Below are positions 1 through 7,199 of a stretch of 64,000 bases of DNA, piece after piece (the stretch's first letter is position 1; the number at the start of each line of letters is the position of its first letter). The notes beneath the pieces are model-generated. The model was not told the DNA's origin, made no database searches, and worked only from the letters and a program-made list of their open reading frames with translations. The stretch comes from Lachnospiraceae bacterium UBA3804 (lineage in GTDB: Bacteria > Bacillota > Clostridia > Lachnospirales > Lachnospiraceae), in the NCBI GenBank assembly GCA_002368665.1, contig DFEK01000013.1, positions 115,848-179,847 on the forward strand. The letters are read 5' to 3'. Made by a program: the position numbers and the translations under genes.

Positions 1-1949
1 TTCGCAAAACACAATTTGACAATAATTATTATTGTACTGCCATCAAGGAGGAGGATCGGAATGACGGAGTATTCGCTGCCGTCTGGAAAGAGGAGGATTC
101 CAACGGAAACCTGAAGGGCTTCTTCATCACGGAGATTCAGATCAAAACCTGTTACGTGCGCGAATCTTTTCCGGAACTTGATCAGGAAGGTAACAGCTGT
201 CTGATTGAAAGCGACGGTAAAATCATCGAGTGCAGGCCGGAATTCTACGAACGGTTCGGAGAAGGGGAGAATGCGTACGAGCTGATCACAAATAAAACAG
301 ACGGAACCAATTCCCAGAACAATAAGATCCTAACCATGAGACGCCGGATGTCCTCACTGGATGACTATGAGGTTTCCTGTCGCGGAGAGGACGGAAAACA
401 GATCCTGGTAAAGGCAAAGATTGTTCAAAGCGTTGACAATCTTTACCTGATGGTTGTTTACCGCAACGGCATGATGGAAGAAATCATTCTCCCTGCCATA
501 CTGGCCGGTTTTATTACTTATTTGTTGATCATTCTGGTTTTGTTCTCCGTCATTCTTCTGCAGATGATGGTGAACTACCGTAATAATGCCAGAATGGAGG
601 AACTTGCGTACAAAGATGAAGTGACCGGAGGATGGAATCTTAACTATTTCAAGTTAAAATCGGACGAACTGATTTTTAATCATTCGGAGCGTGCATATGC
701 GATTATCCGTTTCGATATCGCCAATTTCCGATATATTAACGAGTCATACGGACATATTAGTGCGGATGCCATCCTTAGATCGATCGCGACCAGATTCGAA
801 GAAGTATTCAGCAATAACGAACTGTGTGCGAGAATCAACTCCGACCAGTTCCTGGCACTTGTATTGAACGATTCAGAGTTCCCGGATAAGAACAGCCGTT
901 ATATCAAACTGGTCGGTGACGATGCCAAGGACAGCGGTGTAAAATATCCGATCCGCTTCAAACGCGGTATTTATACTGTCCGCAGGGAAGATACCAATCT
1001 GGATATCATGATTGACCATGCCAATGCCGCCAGAAAGTCCTTAAAGGGCGATGAAAAGGTTCTTGAAGTTTTCTATTCCGAGAACATCATCAAAGAGATG
1101 AAGAAAAACGATGAGATCGTATCCTCCATGCAGAATGCATTGAGCAGGGGCGAGTTCAAACCGTATCTTCAGCCGAAATTCGATATTTTCAAGGATCAGA
1201 TCGTCGGAGCGGAGATCCTGGTCCGTTGGGAGAAACCGGACGGCACCAAAGTTTTTCCGTCGGATTTCATTCCGATTTTCGAGCAGAACGGTTTCATCGA
1301 AAAACTCGATTTCTACATGCTTGAGCGGCTTTGCGAAGAGATCAGGAAGTATAAGGATTCCGGCAAATACAAGATTGTTCCGATCAGTATCAACCAGTCA
1401 AGAGTTCTTTTAAACAACCCGGAATATTTAACGAGTGTAGATCGCATTATGAAGCGCTATGATACCTCGATAGAAGATATTCAGATTGAGATCACGGAGT
1501 CGGTATTCTTTAATGACAGGGATAAGATGATTTCCGTCATTGACCAGTTAAAAGAGATGGGGCTGGTGCTTTGCATGGACGATTTCGGAAGCGGATATTC
1601 CTCTTTGAACCTTTTAAAGGACGTTCCTTTTGATATCTTAAAGATTGATAAGGATTTCTTCTCCGAAGTGGATACATCGAAAGATACGATGATCATCATG
1701 CAGAAGATCGTCGAAATGGCCAGAGCACTCGGTATCAAAGTGGTTTGTGAGGGCGTGGAGACGCAGGAACAGATCGATATGCTTAAGGAAATCGGCTGCA
1801 GAATGGTGCAGGGATATTATTACAGTAAACCGATTCCTTTTGCGGAATTTATGGATAAGTATTTACTGACAGACAGGACCGGAAAAGAGAAGCCGGCGGA
1901 ATCGGAAACGGAACAAAAAGATGGATCCAAACAAAAACCCGCAGATTAA
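1..1949 (+). CDS. Degenerate-GGDEF / EAL membrane protein, probable c-di-GMP phosphodiesterase (5' end outside window)
   Basis: The reading frame is open from base 3 with no stop, so the gene begins upstream; a GTG at 156 is only an internal in-frame codon. Around 484-570 lies one membrane segment rich in Ile/Leu/Val. It is followed by a GGDEF-fold domain whose signature (837-851) reads NSDQF instead of GGDEF, so cyclase activity is unlikely. The C-terminal EAL domain looks intact: AEILVRWE (the EAL Glu codon is at 1212), IEITES, DDFGSGYSSL, KIDKDF, CEGVET and QGYYYSKPI. EAL domains hydrolyse c-di-GMP to pGpG, so I infer a membrane-anchored phosphodiesterase with a sensory or inactive GGDEF module. 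The extracytoplasmic N-terminal part is incomplete. The end overlaps queH by 29 bases. Confidence 0.93.
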   Translation, partial: RKTQFDNNYYCTAIKEEDRNDGVFAAVWKEEDSNGNLKGFFITEIQIKTCYVRESFPELDQEGNSCLIESDGKIIECRPEFYERFGEGENAYELITNKTDGTNSQNNKILTMRRRMSSLDDYEVSCRGEDGKQILVKAKIVQSVDNLYLMVVYRNGMMEEIILPAILAGFITYLLIILVLFSVILLQMMVNYRNNARMEELAYKDEVTGGWNLNYFKLKSDELIFNHSERAYAIIRFDIANFRYINESYGHISADAILRSIATRFEEVFSNNELCARINSDQFLALVLNDSEFPDKNSRYIKLVGDDAKDSGVKYPIRFKRGIYTVRREDTNLDIMIDHANAARKSLKGDEKVLEVFYSENIIKEMKKNDEIVSSMQNALSRGEFKPYLQPKFDIFKDQIVGAEILVRWEKPDGTKVFPSDFIPIFEQNGFIEKLDFYMLERLCEEIRKYKDSGKYKIVPISINQSRVLLNNPEYLTSVDRIMKRYDTSIEDIQIEITESVFFNDRDKMISVIDQLKEMGLVLCMDDFGSGYSSLNLLKDVPFDILKIDKDFFSEVDTSKDTMIIMQKIVEMARALGIKVVCEGVETQEQIDMLKEIGCRMVQGYYYSKPIPFAEFMDKYLLTDRTGKEKPAESETEQKDGSKQKPAD

Positions 1950-2586
1950 ACTTGAAGAGATGCTTTCCAAAGCGGAAACAAAAGGCAAAACACTTTTTCT
2001 GCACAGTTGCTGCGCTCCCTGTTCCAGTTATGTATTAACCTACCTTCGTAGTACATTTAAGATCACGGTCTTTTATTACAATCCGAATATTACCGCGGAT
2101 GAAGAATACAGAAAAAGAGCGGATGAGGAAAAGCGTTTTATCGATGTATTAAACCGGGATGAAGAGGCAGCTTCCGGAAGGGCATATACGATCACATATG
2201 TGGAAGGGGAGCATGACCCGAATCTGTTTCTGGAAGCGGTGAAAGGCTATGAACAGTGTCCGGAACGCGGAGAACGCTGTGCTATCTGTTTTCGCCTTCG
2301 CTTATCGGAAACAGCGAAAGAAGCGGCACAAAGAGGCGCGGATTATTATGCCACGACCCTGACATTAAGTCCGCTGAAAGATGCTGTTCTACTGAACCAA
2401 ATCGGGGAAGAAGAGGGAAAGAAGCACCAAGTGGTTTATCTGCCCACGGATTTTAAGAAAAAGGGCGGATATTTAAGAAGTATAGAACTGTCCAAAGAAT
2501 ACGGTCTTTACCGTCAGGATTTCTGTGGCTGCATGTTTTCGAAAGCAGAGCGTGCAAAGCAGAAAGAGCAGGCGGTGAAGCAGTAA
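1921..2586 (+). CDS. queH: Epoxyqueuosine reductase QueH
   Basis: QueH (former DUF208) carries out the last step of queuosine synthesis in tRNA, reducing epoxyqueuosine to queuosine, and is the non-homologous replacement of QueG. The 221-residue protein has the family's cysteine pattern: the SCCAPC cluster at residues 29-34, an ERCAIC segment in the middle, TTLTLSPLKD, and the CGC motif in DFCGCMFSKA near the C-terminus. These cysteines bind an iron-sulfur cluster and a second metal in the characterised family member. The start overlaps the preceding phosphodiesterase gene, which suggests translational coupling. No other queuosine gene is in the window. Confidence 0.93.
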   Translation: MDPNKNPQIKLEEMLSKAETKGKTLFLHSCCAPCSSYVLTYLRSTFKITVFYYNPNITADEEYRKRADEEKRFIDVLNRDEEAASGRAYTITYVEGEHDPNLFLEAVKGYEQCPERGERCAICFRLRLSETAKEAAQRGADYYATTLTLSPLKDAVLLNQIGEEEGKKHQVVYLPTDFKKKGGYLRSIELSKEYGLYRQDFCGCMFSKAERAKQKEQAVKQ

Positions 2587-2622
2587 CGGACGGTTAATAA
2601 ATAGACAGGAAAAGGAAGAACC

Positions 2623-4422
2623 ATGGAAAAATTATTGGATGTATTAAGCAGGGAAGTCGGAAACGCATTTACCGAAGCCGGTTATGATGCGGCACTCGGG
2701 AAGGTGGCATTGTCCAATCGTCCGGATCTTTGCGAGTTTCAATGCAACGGTTCCCTTGCGGGAGCAAAACAGTACAAGAAAGCACCGCTTACAATCGCAA
2801 ACGATGTAGCAGAGAAATTAAAGGAAAGCAAGGCGTTTGAAAAAATCGAAGTCTGCCCGCCGGGATTTTTAAATTTAAACCTGGACGGAGATTTCTTGAA
2901 AGAGTATTTGTCCAAGATGGCCACGGAAGATAAATTCGGTCTCGAAAAGCCGGAGAAGAAATTGAAGGTCATCGTGGATTACGGCGGACCGAATGTGGCC
3001 AAACCGCTTCATGTCGGACATTTGCGTTCTGCAGTCATCGGAGAAAGTGTAAAGCGGATCATCCGTTATATGGGTCACGAAGCCATCGGCGACATTCATT
3101 TGGGCGACTGGGGCCTTCAGATGGGCCTGATTATTGCGGAATTAAAACTGCGTAAGCCCGAGCTTCCGTATTTTGACGAGTCGTTCAGCGGAGATTACCC
3201 GACGCAGGCGCCTTTTACCATTTCCGAGCTGGAAGAGATTTATCCGTTTGCTTCCAAGAAGAGTAAAGAAGATTCCGAAGAAGGTAAGAAATTCAAGGAA
3301 GAAGCCATGGAGTGCACCTTTAAACTCCAGTCCGGCGTTCGCGGATACAGGGCGTTATGGAAGCATATCCTGAATGTTTCCGTGACCGACTTAAAGCGCA
3401 ATTACGACAATTTAAACGTTACCTTCGATCTGTGGAAGGGCGAGTCCGATGTGCATGACATCATCCCCGGTATGGTGCAGTACATGAAGGACGGCGGATA
3501 TGCATACCTCAGCGAAGGTGCATTGGTTGTTGATGTCAAGGAAGAAACCGATACCAAGGAAATGCCTCCCTGCATGATTTTAAAATCCGACGGAGCAAGC
3601 CTTTACAATACGACGGATCTTGCAACCATCATGGACAGAATGAAAAATTATCACCCCGACCGCATAATCTATTTAACCGATAAACGGCAGGAACTCTATT
3701 TTGAGCAGGTATTCCGTTGTGCACGCAAGACGAAACTTGTGGATGAGAATACGGATCTGGTTCACATCGGTTTCGGTACGGTAAACGGAAAGGACGGACA
3801 TGCGTTTAAAACCCGTGACGGCGGCGTACAGCGTCTGGAATACTTAATTCGCGATATCAACAACCAGATGTTTGAAAAGATTTCCGAGGGCAGGGAAATG
3901 ACCGAAGAGGAAGCAAAGAAAACGGCCAGACTGGTTGCACTTGCTGCAATCAAGTACGGAGATCTTTCCAACCAGGCTTCCAAGGATTACATCTTTGACA
4001 TTGACCGCTTTACATCCTTTGAAGGAGATACGGGACCGTATCTTTTGTATACGGATGTCCGTATCAAGTCGATTTTAAAGAAATATGCCGAGCAGAAAGG
4101 CAAGGAAAATGTTGACGAATTGGTTGACATAAAATCAGGTCTTAACAAGCCGACGAATGACAGCGAGAAAAAGCTCGGAATGCAGCTTTCTGCTTTTAAT
4201 GCAATGATGGAAAGCGCTTATGAAGAGCTGGCTCCGCATAAAATCTGCGCATATTTATATGATCTGGCCAATGCGTTCAATGTTTTCTATCACGAGACCA
4301 AAATCCTTTCCGAAGAAGATGAAGATAAGAAGCTCGGATACTTACGCCTGCTGAAACTGGTTCAGCTTGTCATGGAAAGCTGTATGGATGTACTTGGTTT
4401 CTCGGCACCCGATAAAATGTAA
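2623..4422 (+). CDS. argS: Arginyl-tRNA synthetase
   Basis: Class I aminoacyl-tRNA synthetase charging tRNA-Arg. The 599-residue length fits. Visible are an N-terminal ArgRS additional domain (about residues 1-85), the HIGH-type signature HVGH at residues 130-133 in KPLHVGHLRSAVIGE, the FEGDTGPYLLYTDVRI segment that precedes the anticodon domain, and a DALR-type C-terminal domain ending in MDVLGFSAPDKM. No canonical KMSKS is seen, which is common in ArgRS. An AAAAGGAAG ribosome site precedes the ATG. I see no T-box leader: the gene follows queH after only 36 bases and shares its transcript. Confidence 0.97.
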   Translation: MEKLLDVLSREVGNAFTEAGYDAALGKVALSNRPDLCEFQCNGSLAGAKQYKKAPLTIANDVAEKLKESKAFEKIEVCPPGFLNLNLDGDFLKEYLSKMATEDKFGLEKPEKKLKVIVDYGGPNVAKPLHVGHLRSAVIGESVKRIIRYMGHEAIGDIHLGDWGLQMGLIIAELKLRKPELPYFDESFSGDYPTQAPFTISELEEIYPFASKKSKEDSEEGKKFKEEAMECTFKLQSGVRGYRALWKHILNVSVTDLKRNYDNLNVTFDLWKGESDVHDIIPGMVQYMKDGGYAYLSEGALVVDVKEETDTKEMPPCMILKSDGASLYNTTDLATIMDRMKNYHPDRIIYLTDKRQELYFEQVFRCARKTKLVDENTDLVHIGFGTVNGKDGHAFKTRDGGVQRLEYLIRDINNQMFEKISEGREMTEEEAKKTARLVALAAIKYGDLSNQASKDYIFDIDRFTSFEGDTGPYLLYTDVRIKSILKKYAEQKGKENVDELVDIKSGLNKPTNDSEKKLGMQLSAFNAMMESAYEELAPHKICAYLYDLANAFNVFYHETKILSEEDEDKKLGYLRLLKLVQLVMESCMDVLGFSAPDKM

Positions 4423-4437
4423 GATCGGAGAAGAAAG

Positions 4438-5013
4438 ATGAAGTTTAAAAGTATTGAAAAAATGGATTCCGGCAAATACATCAGCCGGTACAATCTGAAA
4501 TATGAAACTTCGGACGGAAAAGAAAAGATTTATGAAATGATCAGCCGCGATCCCGATATCCGTGATTTTGAGACGCTTCACGGCAAGGAACCGGCGGATG
4601 CGGTGGTTTTGATCATTCATAACGAAGACCACAGCAAGGTGCTTTTAAATCACGAATTCCGCTTGGCACCCGGATGTTTGGTATATAATTTTCCGGCCGG
4701 TCTGATCGATCCCGGTGAAACGCCGGAAGAAGCCGCCAAGAGAGAGCTTTGGGAAGAAACCGGACTGGTTTTGGAGAAAGTGGAAGATTATATTCCCGCA
4801 TCCTACAGCGCCGTCGGTTTTTCGAACGAAAAGAATGTGGTTATCGTCGGAACGGCCTCGGGAGAGTTTCACGAGAGCACATCCACGGTCGAAGAGATCG
4901 AAGCAGGCTGGTATACGAAAGAAGAGATCAGGGAACTTTTAAAAACGGAACTTTTTGCTGCAAGAACACAGGCATATTGTTATCTTTGGAGTAAAGAACG
5001 GAATGAAGTTTAA
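4438..5013 (+). CDS. NUDIX hydrolase, ADP-ribose pyrophosphatase-like
   Basis: A 191-residue protein with a complete Nudix box starting GLIDPGETPEEAAK and ending RELWEETGL, matching Gx5Ex7REUxEExGU, so the metal-binding Glu residues are present. The N-terminal part, which has KYETSDGKEKIYEMISRD and then ADAVVLIIHN, resembles ADP-ribose/ADP-sugar pyrophosphatases, but the substrate cannot be fixed from sequence. It starts 15 bases after argS behind a GGAGAAG ribosome site and its last codons overlap the next gene. Confidence 0.9.
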   Translation: MKFKSIEKMDSGKYISRYNLKYETSDGKEKIYEMISRDPDIRDFETLHGKEPADAVVLIIHNEDHSKVLLNHEFRLAPGCLVYNFPAGLIDPGETPEEAAKRELWEETGLVLEKVEDYIPASYSAVGFSNEKNVVIVGTASGEFHESTSTVEEIEAGWYTKEEIRELLKTELFAARTQAYCYLWSKERNEV

Positions 5014-5428
5014 ATACTGCAGAATTCAGGGAAAAGAGATCGCCGCCAATACCAGAACCGGTAAAGGTATCTTCAGTATGCTCAATCAGATGGTATCGAA
5101 CGGCGTGATGGAAGAGGAGGATGTCGGTCTATTTAAAGAGATTGATTCCTGGTTTGCCGAAGTGCTTCCCTGGCCTCCGCAGTGCAGAAGACAGGAAAAA
5201 GTTATCTGCTATTTTAAAACGGAAAATTCCGAAATGATGATGAAAATGATCAATCCGCTACTTTGGCTCTTAGAGCGGTACAAGCATCCGTACTATATGG
5301 TATATACGAATTTTCCCGGGGAAATCGTTTACGAGGATGAGTACCAGATCGTGGTGAAAGTGGATGATAACCTTGTGATCGAGGATGTGCAGCCGAATTG
5401 GTCGCCGCCGGAGTTGGAGGGATTATAA
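5003..5428 (+). CDS. Conserved-looking hypothetical protein, 141 aa
   Basis: I do not recognise the family. The chosen ATG at 5003 overlaps the end of the Nudix gene by 11 bases; a longer reading to 4955 would lie wholly inside that gene and has no ribosome site. The product is soluble and has no signal or membrane segment. It contains FAEVLPWPPQCRRQEKVICY, a methionine-rich helix SEMMMKMINPLLWLLERY, and a beta-like C-terminus (GEIVYEDEYQIVVKVDDN). Such charged two-layer proteins often have regulatory or binding roles, but no function can be assigned. It is the last gene before a strong terminator. Confidence 0.75.
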   Translation: MKFKYCRIQGKEIAANTRTGKGIFSMLNQMVSNGVMEEEDVGLFKEIDSWFAEVLPWPPQCRRQEKVICYFKTENSEMMMKMINPLLWLLERYKHPYYMVYTNFPGEIVYEDEYQIVVKVDDNLVIEDVQPNWSPPELEGL

Positions 5429-5459
5429 AAAGGAAGTCCCAAAAAGGACTTCCTTTTTC
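5427..5459 (+). terminator. Intrinsic terminator of the queH-argS operon
   Basis: Perfect nine-pair stem AGGAAGTCC / GGACTTCCT with a CAAAAA loop, followed by TTTTT. It starts right at the stop codon of the 141-residue gene. Confidence 0.9.
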
Positions 5460-5463
5460 AGTG

Positions 5464-5550
5464 ATAGCGAGAGGGGGATTCGAGTCTCCGCTGCCGCTCC
5501 GGTCCGCGCAAAACCGAGGTCCACCGGACCTCGTGCGCCCCTCGACACCG
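5464..5550 (-). pseudogene. tRNA-Met 3'-half remnant interrupted by a GC-rich hairpin
   Basis: Bases 5464-5483 repeat the T-arm and 3' acceptor strand of the tRNA-Met gene at 5631-5704 exactly (20 bases, ATAGCGAGAGGGGGATTCGA on the plus strand). Bases 5538-5550 (CCCCTCGACACCG) match the adjoining variable-loop/T-stem portion. Between them, inside what would be the T loop, sit about 54 bases of very GC-rich DNA (5484-5537) with the palindrome CGAGGTCC-ACC-GGACCTCG, extended by GCGCA...TGCGC arms. The anticodon arm, D arm and 5' acceptor strand are missing, so this is not a functional tRNA. It lies immediately downstream of the real tRNA on the same strand. Confidence 0.7.
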
Positions 5551-5591
5551 CCCGCGTTGTCTTCGGGTTCTCTAAACTCAATTTACTAAAT

Positions 5592-5629
5592 TAAAAGAAC
5601 AGAGTCCAAAATTGGACTCTGTTCTTTTA
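5592..5629 (-). terminator. Terminator of the tRNA-Val/tRNA-Met transcript
   Basis: A 16-pair perfect inverted repeat TAAAAGAACAGAGTCC / GGACTCTGTTCTTTTA with a 6-base AAAATT loop. T-runs lie on both sides, so it can work in either direction. It starts two bases beyond the 3' end of tRNA-Met. Confidence 0.88.
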
Positions 5630-5630
5630 A

Positions 5631-5704
5631 TAGCGAGAGGGGGATTCGAACCCTCGACACCGCGGGTATGAACCGCGTGCTCTAGCCAACTGAGCTATCT
5701 CGCC
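5631..5704 (-). tRNA. tRNA-Met (CAT), elongator type
   Basis: Cloverleaf on the minus strand: acceptor GGCGAGA / TCTCGCT (first pair G-U), D arm with AGCTCAGTTGGCTAGAGC, anticodon stem CGCGG / CCGCG around loop TTCATAC (anticodon CAT), T arm with GGTTCGAATCC, discriminator A. It lacks the initiator's unpaired position 1 and GGG/CCC anticodon stem, so I call elongator Met. CCA is not encoded. It is cotranscribed with tRNA-Val. Confidence 0.95.
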
Positions 5705-5774
5705 TCGTCGCCGCAAACTTCGCTATTGTTCGGACTTCGTATACTCAGTCCTCACTACGCTTCGTTGCGTCTCC

Positions 5775-5834
5775 TCTTCGGACGAAATCAGGATTTCGTC
5801 CGAATGGGTTTGCTAACCGAATGGATTTGCTAAC
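5775..5834. repeat. Hairpin and 17-base tandem repeat between two tRNA genes
   Basis: TTCGGACGAAAT pairs with ATTTCGTCCGAA (about 5777-5802). This is followed directly by two 17-base units differing at one position, CGAATGGGTTTGCTAAC (5801-5817) and CGAATGGATTTGCTAAC (5818-5834). The rest of 5705-5848 shows no gene. It may be a processing signal or a decayed spacer. Confidence 0.6.
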
Positions 5835-5848
5835 CGGAAGGTTATGCG

Positions 5849-5921
5849 TGGGGCCTATAGGGCTCGAACCTATGACCCTCTGCTTGTAAGGCAGATGCTC
5901 TCCCAGCTGAGCTAAGACCCC
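5849..5921 (-). tRNA. tRNA-Val (TAC)
   Basis: Minus-strand cloverleaf with acceptor GGGGTCT / AGGCCCC, D arm AGCTCAGCTGGGAGAGC, anticodon stem TCTGC / GCAGA around CTTACAA (anticodon TAC), T arm GGTTCGAGCC and discriminator A. CCA is not encoded. It is first in the two-tRNA transcript. Confidence 0.96.
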
Positions 5922-5940
5922 TAAAACAAACCGCTTTATT

Positions 5941-5969
5941 ACTATACAAAAACAAGGCCGCAATGTCAA
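5941..5969 (-). promoter_or_regulatory. Sigma-A promoter of the tRNA-Val/tRNA-Met operon
   Basis: On the minus strand: TTGACA, 17-base spacer, TATAGT, ending about 20 bases before the tRNA-Val 5' end. A near-consensus match, as expected for stable RNA. Confidence 0.88.
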
Positions 5970-5990
5970 GCGTTTTTTATCAAGAAACTA

Positions 5991-6020
5991 TTGCATATCG
6001 CTTATTGCTGGGTGTAAAAT
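5991..6020 (+). promoter_or_regulatory. Probable promoter of ilvE
   Basis: TTGCAT, 18-base spacer, TAAAAT, 32 bases before the ilvE start. It sits back to back with the tRNA promoter. Confidence 0.6.
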
Positions 6021-6052
6021 ATACTCTATTGAAATGAAAGGAGTGATTTGAT

Positions 6053-7075
6053 ATGAGTAAGAATATCGATTGGGCAAATTTAGGCTTTGGATATATCCAG
6101 ACGGATTATCGTTATGTATCCAAATTCAAAGACGGAAAATGGGACGACGGCGCCATTATTACCGACGCTAACATCGTGCTGAACGAGTGCGCATGCGTCT
6201 TCCAGTATTCCCAGTCCTGCTTTGAAGGCCTTAAAGCATATTATACAAAGGAAGGCAAAATCGTCTGCTTCCGTCCCGACATGAACGCAGAGCGTATGTA
6301 TGACTCCGCAGTACGTTTGGTGATGCCTCCTTTCCCGAAGGACAAATTTGTGGAAGCGGTTGAGAAGGTTGTTGCCGCAAATAAGGAGTTTGTTCCTCCT
6401 TACGGAACCGGCGCAAGCTTATACTTAAGACCGTTCATGATCGGAACCAACTCCGTTATCGGTGTTAAGCCCGCAGAAGAGTATGAATTCAGAATTCTTA
6501 CTACACCTGTAGGTCCTTACTTCAAGGGCGGCGCTAAGCCTATTTCCATCAAGGTTTCCGATTATGACCGTGCGGCTCCGAACGGAACCGGTAACATCAA
6601 GGCAGGTCTTAACTATGCAATGAGCTTATATCCGATCCAGCTTGCACATAAAGAAGGTTTTGCCGAGAATATGTACTTAGATCCCAAGACCCGTACCAAG
6701 GTTGAGGAGACCGGCGGAGCAAACTTTATCTTCATTACCAAGGACGGCACTTTGGTAACTCCGAAGTCCGACAGTATCCTTCCTTCCATCACCAGAAGAA
6801 GCATCTGCTATGTAGCTGAGCATTATCTTGGTATGAAAGTTGAACACAGAGAAGTATTCTTCGATGAAGTGAAAGACTTCGCAGAATGCGGACTTTGCGG
6901 AACCGCAGCCGTTGTTTCACCCGTAGGCAGAATTCATGATCACGGAACCGATATCTTCTTCCCGAGCGGAATGGAAGAGATGGGACCTTGGACCAAGAAG
7001 ATTTATGATACCTTAACCGGAATTCAGAGATGCGAAATCGAAGCTCCCGAAGGATGGATTAAAGTCATCGAATAA
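6053..7075 (+). CDS. ilvE: Branched-chain amino acid aminotransferase
   Basis: PLP-dependent fold-type IV transaminase moving amino groups between glutamate and the keto acids of Leu, Ile and Val. The 340-residue length fits the group II BCAT. Recognisable motifs: QSCFEGLKAYYTKEGKI, RPFMIGT, the lysine-bearing segment GNIKAGLNYAMSL, KVEETGGANFIFI, and ECGLCGTAAVVSPVG. The start follows an AAAGGAGTG ribosome site. The gene is monocistronic, with its own promoter and a terminator at 7094-7123. Codon use is biased toward frequently used codons, which suggests good expression. Confidence 0.96.
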   Translation: MSKNIDWANLGFGYIQTDYRYVSKFKDGKWDDGAIITDANIVLNECACVFQYSQSCFEGLKAYYTKEGKIVCFRPDMNAERMYDSAVRLVMPPFPKDKFVEAVEKVVAANKEFVPPYGTGASLYLRPFMIGTNSVIGVKPAEEYEFRILTTPVGPYFKGGAKPISIKVSDYDRAAPNGTGNIKAGLNYAMSLYPIQLAHKEGFAENMYLDPKTRTKVEETGGANFIFITKDGTLVTPKSDSILPSITRRSICYVAEHYLGMKVEHREVFFDEVKDFAECGLCGTAAVVSPVGRIHDHGTDIFFPSGMEEMGPWTKKIYDTLTGIQRCEIEAPEGWIKVIE

Positions 7076-7093
7076 TTATAATAGAATGTTACA

Positions 7094-7123
7094 AAACAGG
7101 CACCGAAAGGGTGCCTGTTTTTC
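7094..7123 (+). terminator. Terminator after ilvE
   Basis: Stem ACAGGCACC / GGTGCCTGT with a GAAAG loop, then TTTTTC. Confidence 0.9.
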
Positions 7124-7145
7124 TGTGCAAAATCAACCCTTATCC

Positions 7146-7174
7146 TTGCGAAAAGTAATGGGAAAGTCTATAAT
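7146..7174 (+). promoter_or_regulatory. Promoter of the membrane diguanylate cyclase
   Basis: TTGCGA, 17-base spacer, TATAAT. The predicted transcript start near 7181 rules out translation starts upstream and supports the ATG at 7200. Confidence 0.8.
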
Positions 7175-7199
7175 GGAATTGTGTTCATGGGGGTTGTGT

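Noticed and set aside
2587..2622. T-box or other leader before argS
   Set aside because: The gap is only 36 bases, too short, and cysS (21054-21079) and ilvE also lack the T-box sequence.
5631..5704. Initiator tRNA-fMet
   Set aside because: Position 1 pairs with 72 and the anticodon stem lacks the GGG/CCC pairs of initiators.
5429..6052. Integrated mobile element at the tRNA genes
   Set aside because: No integrase, transposase or att-like duplication beyond the short tRNA remnant.
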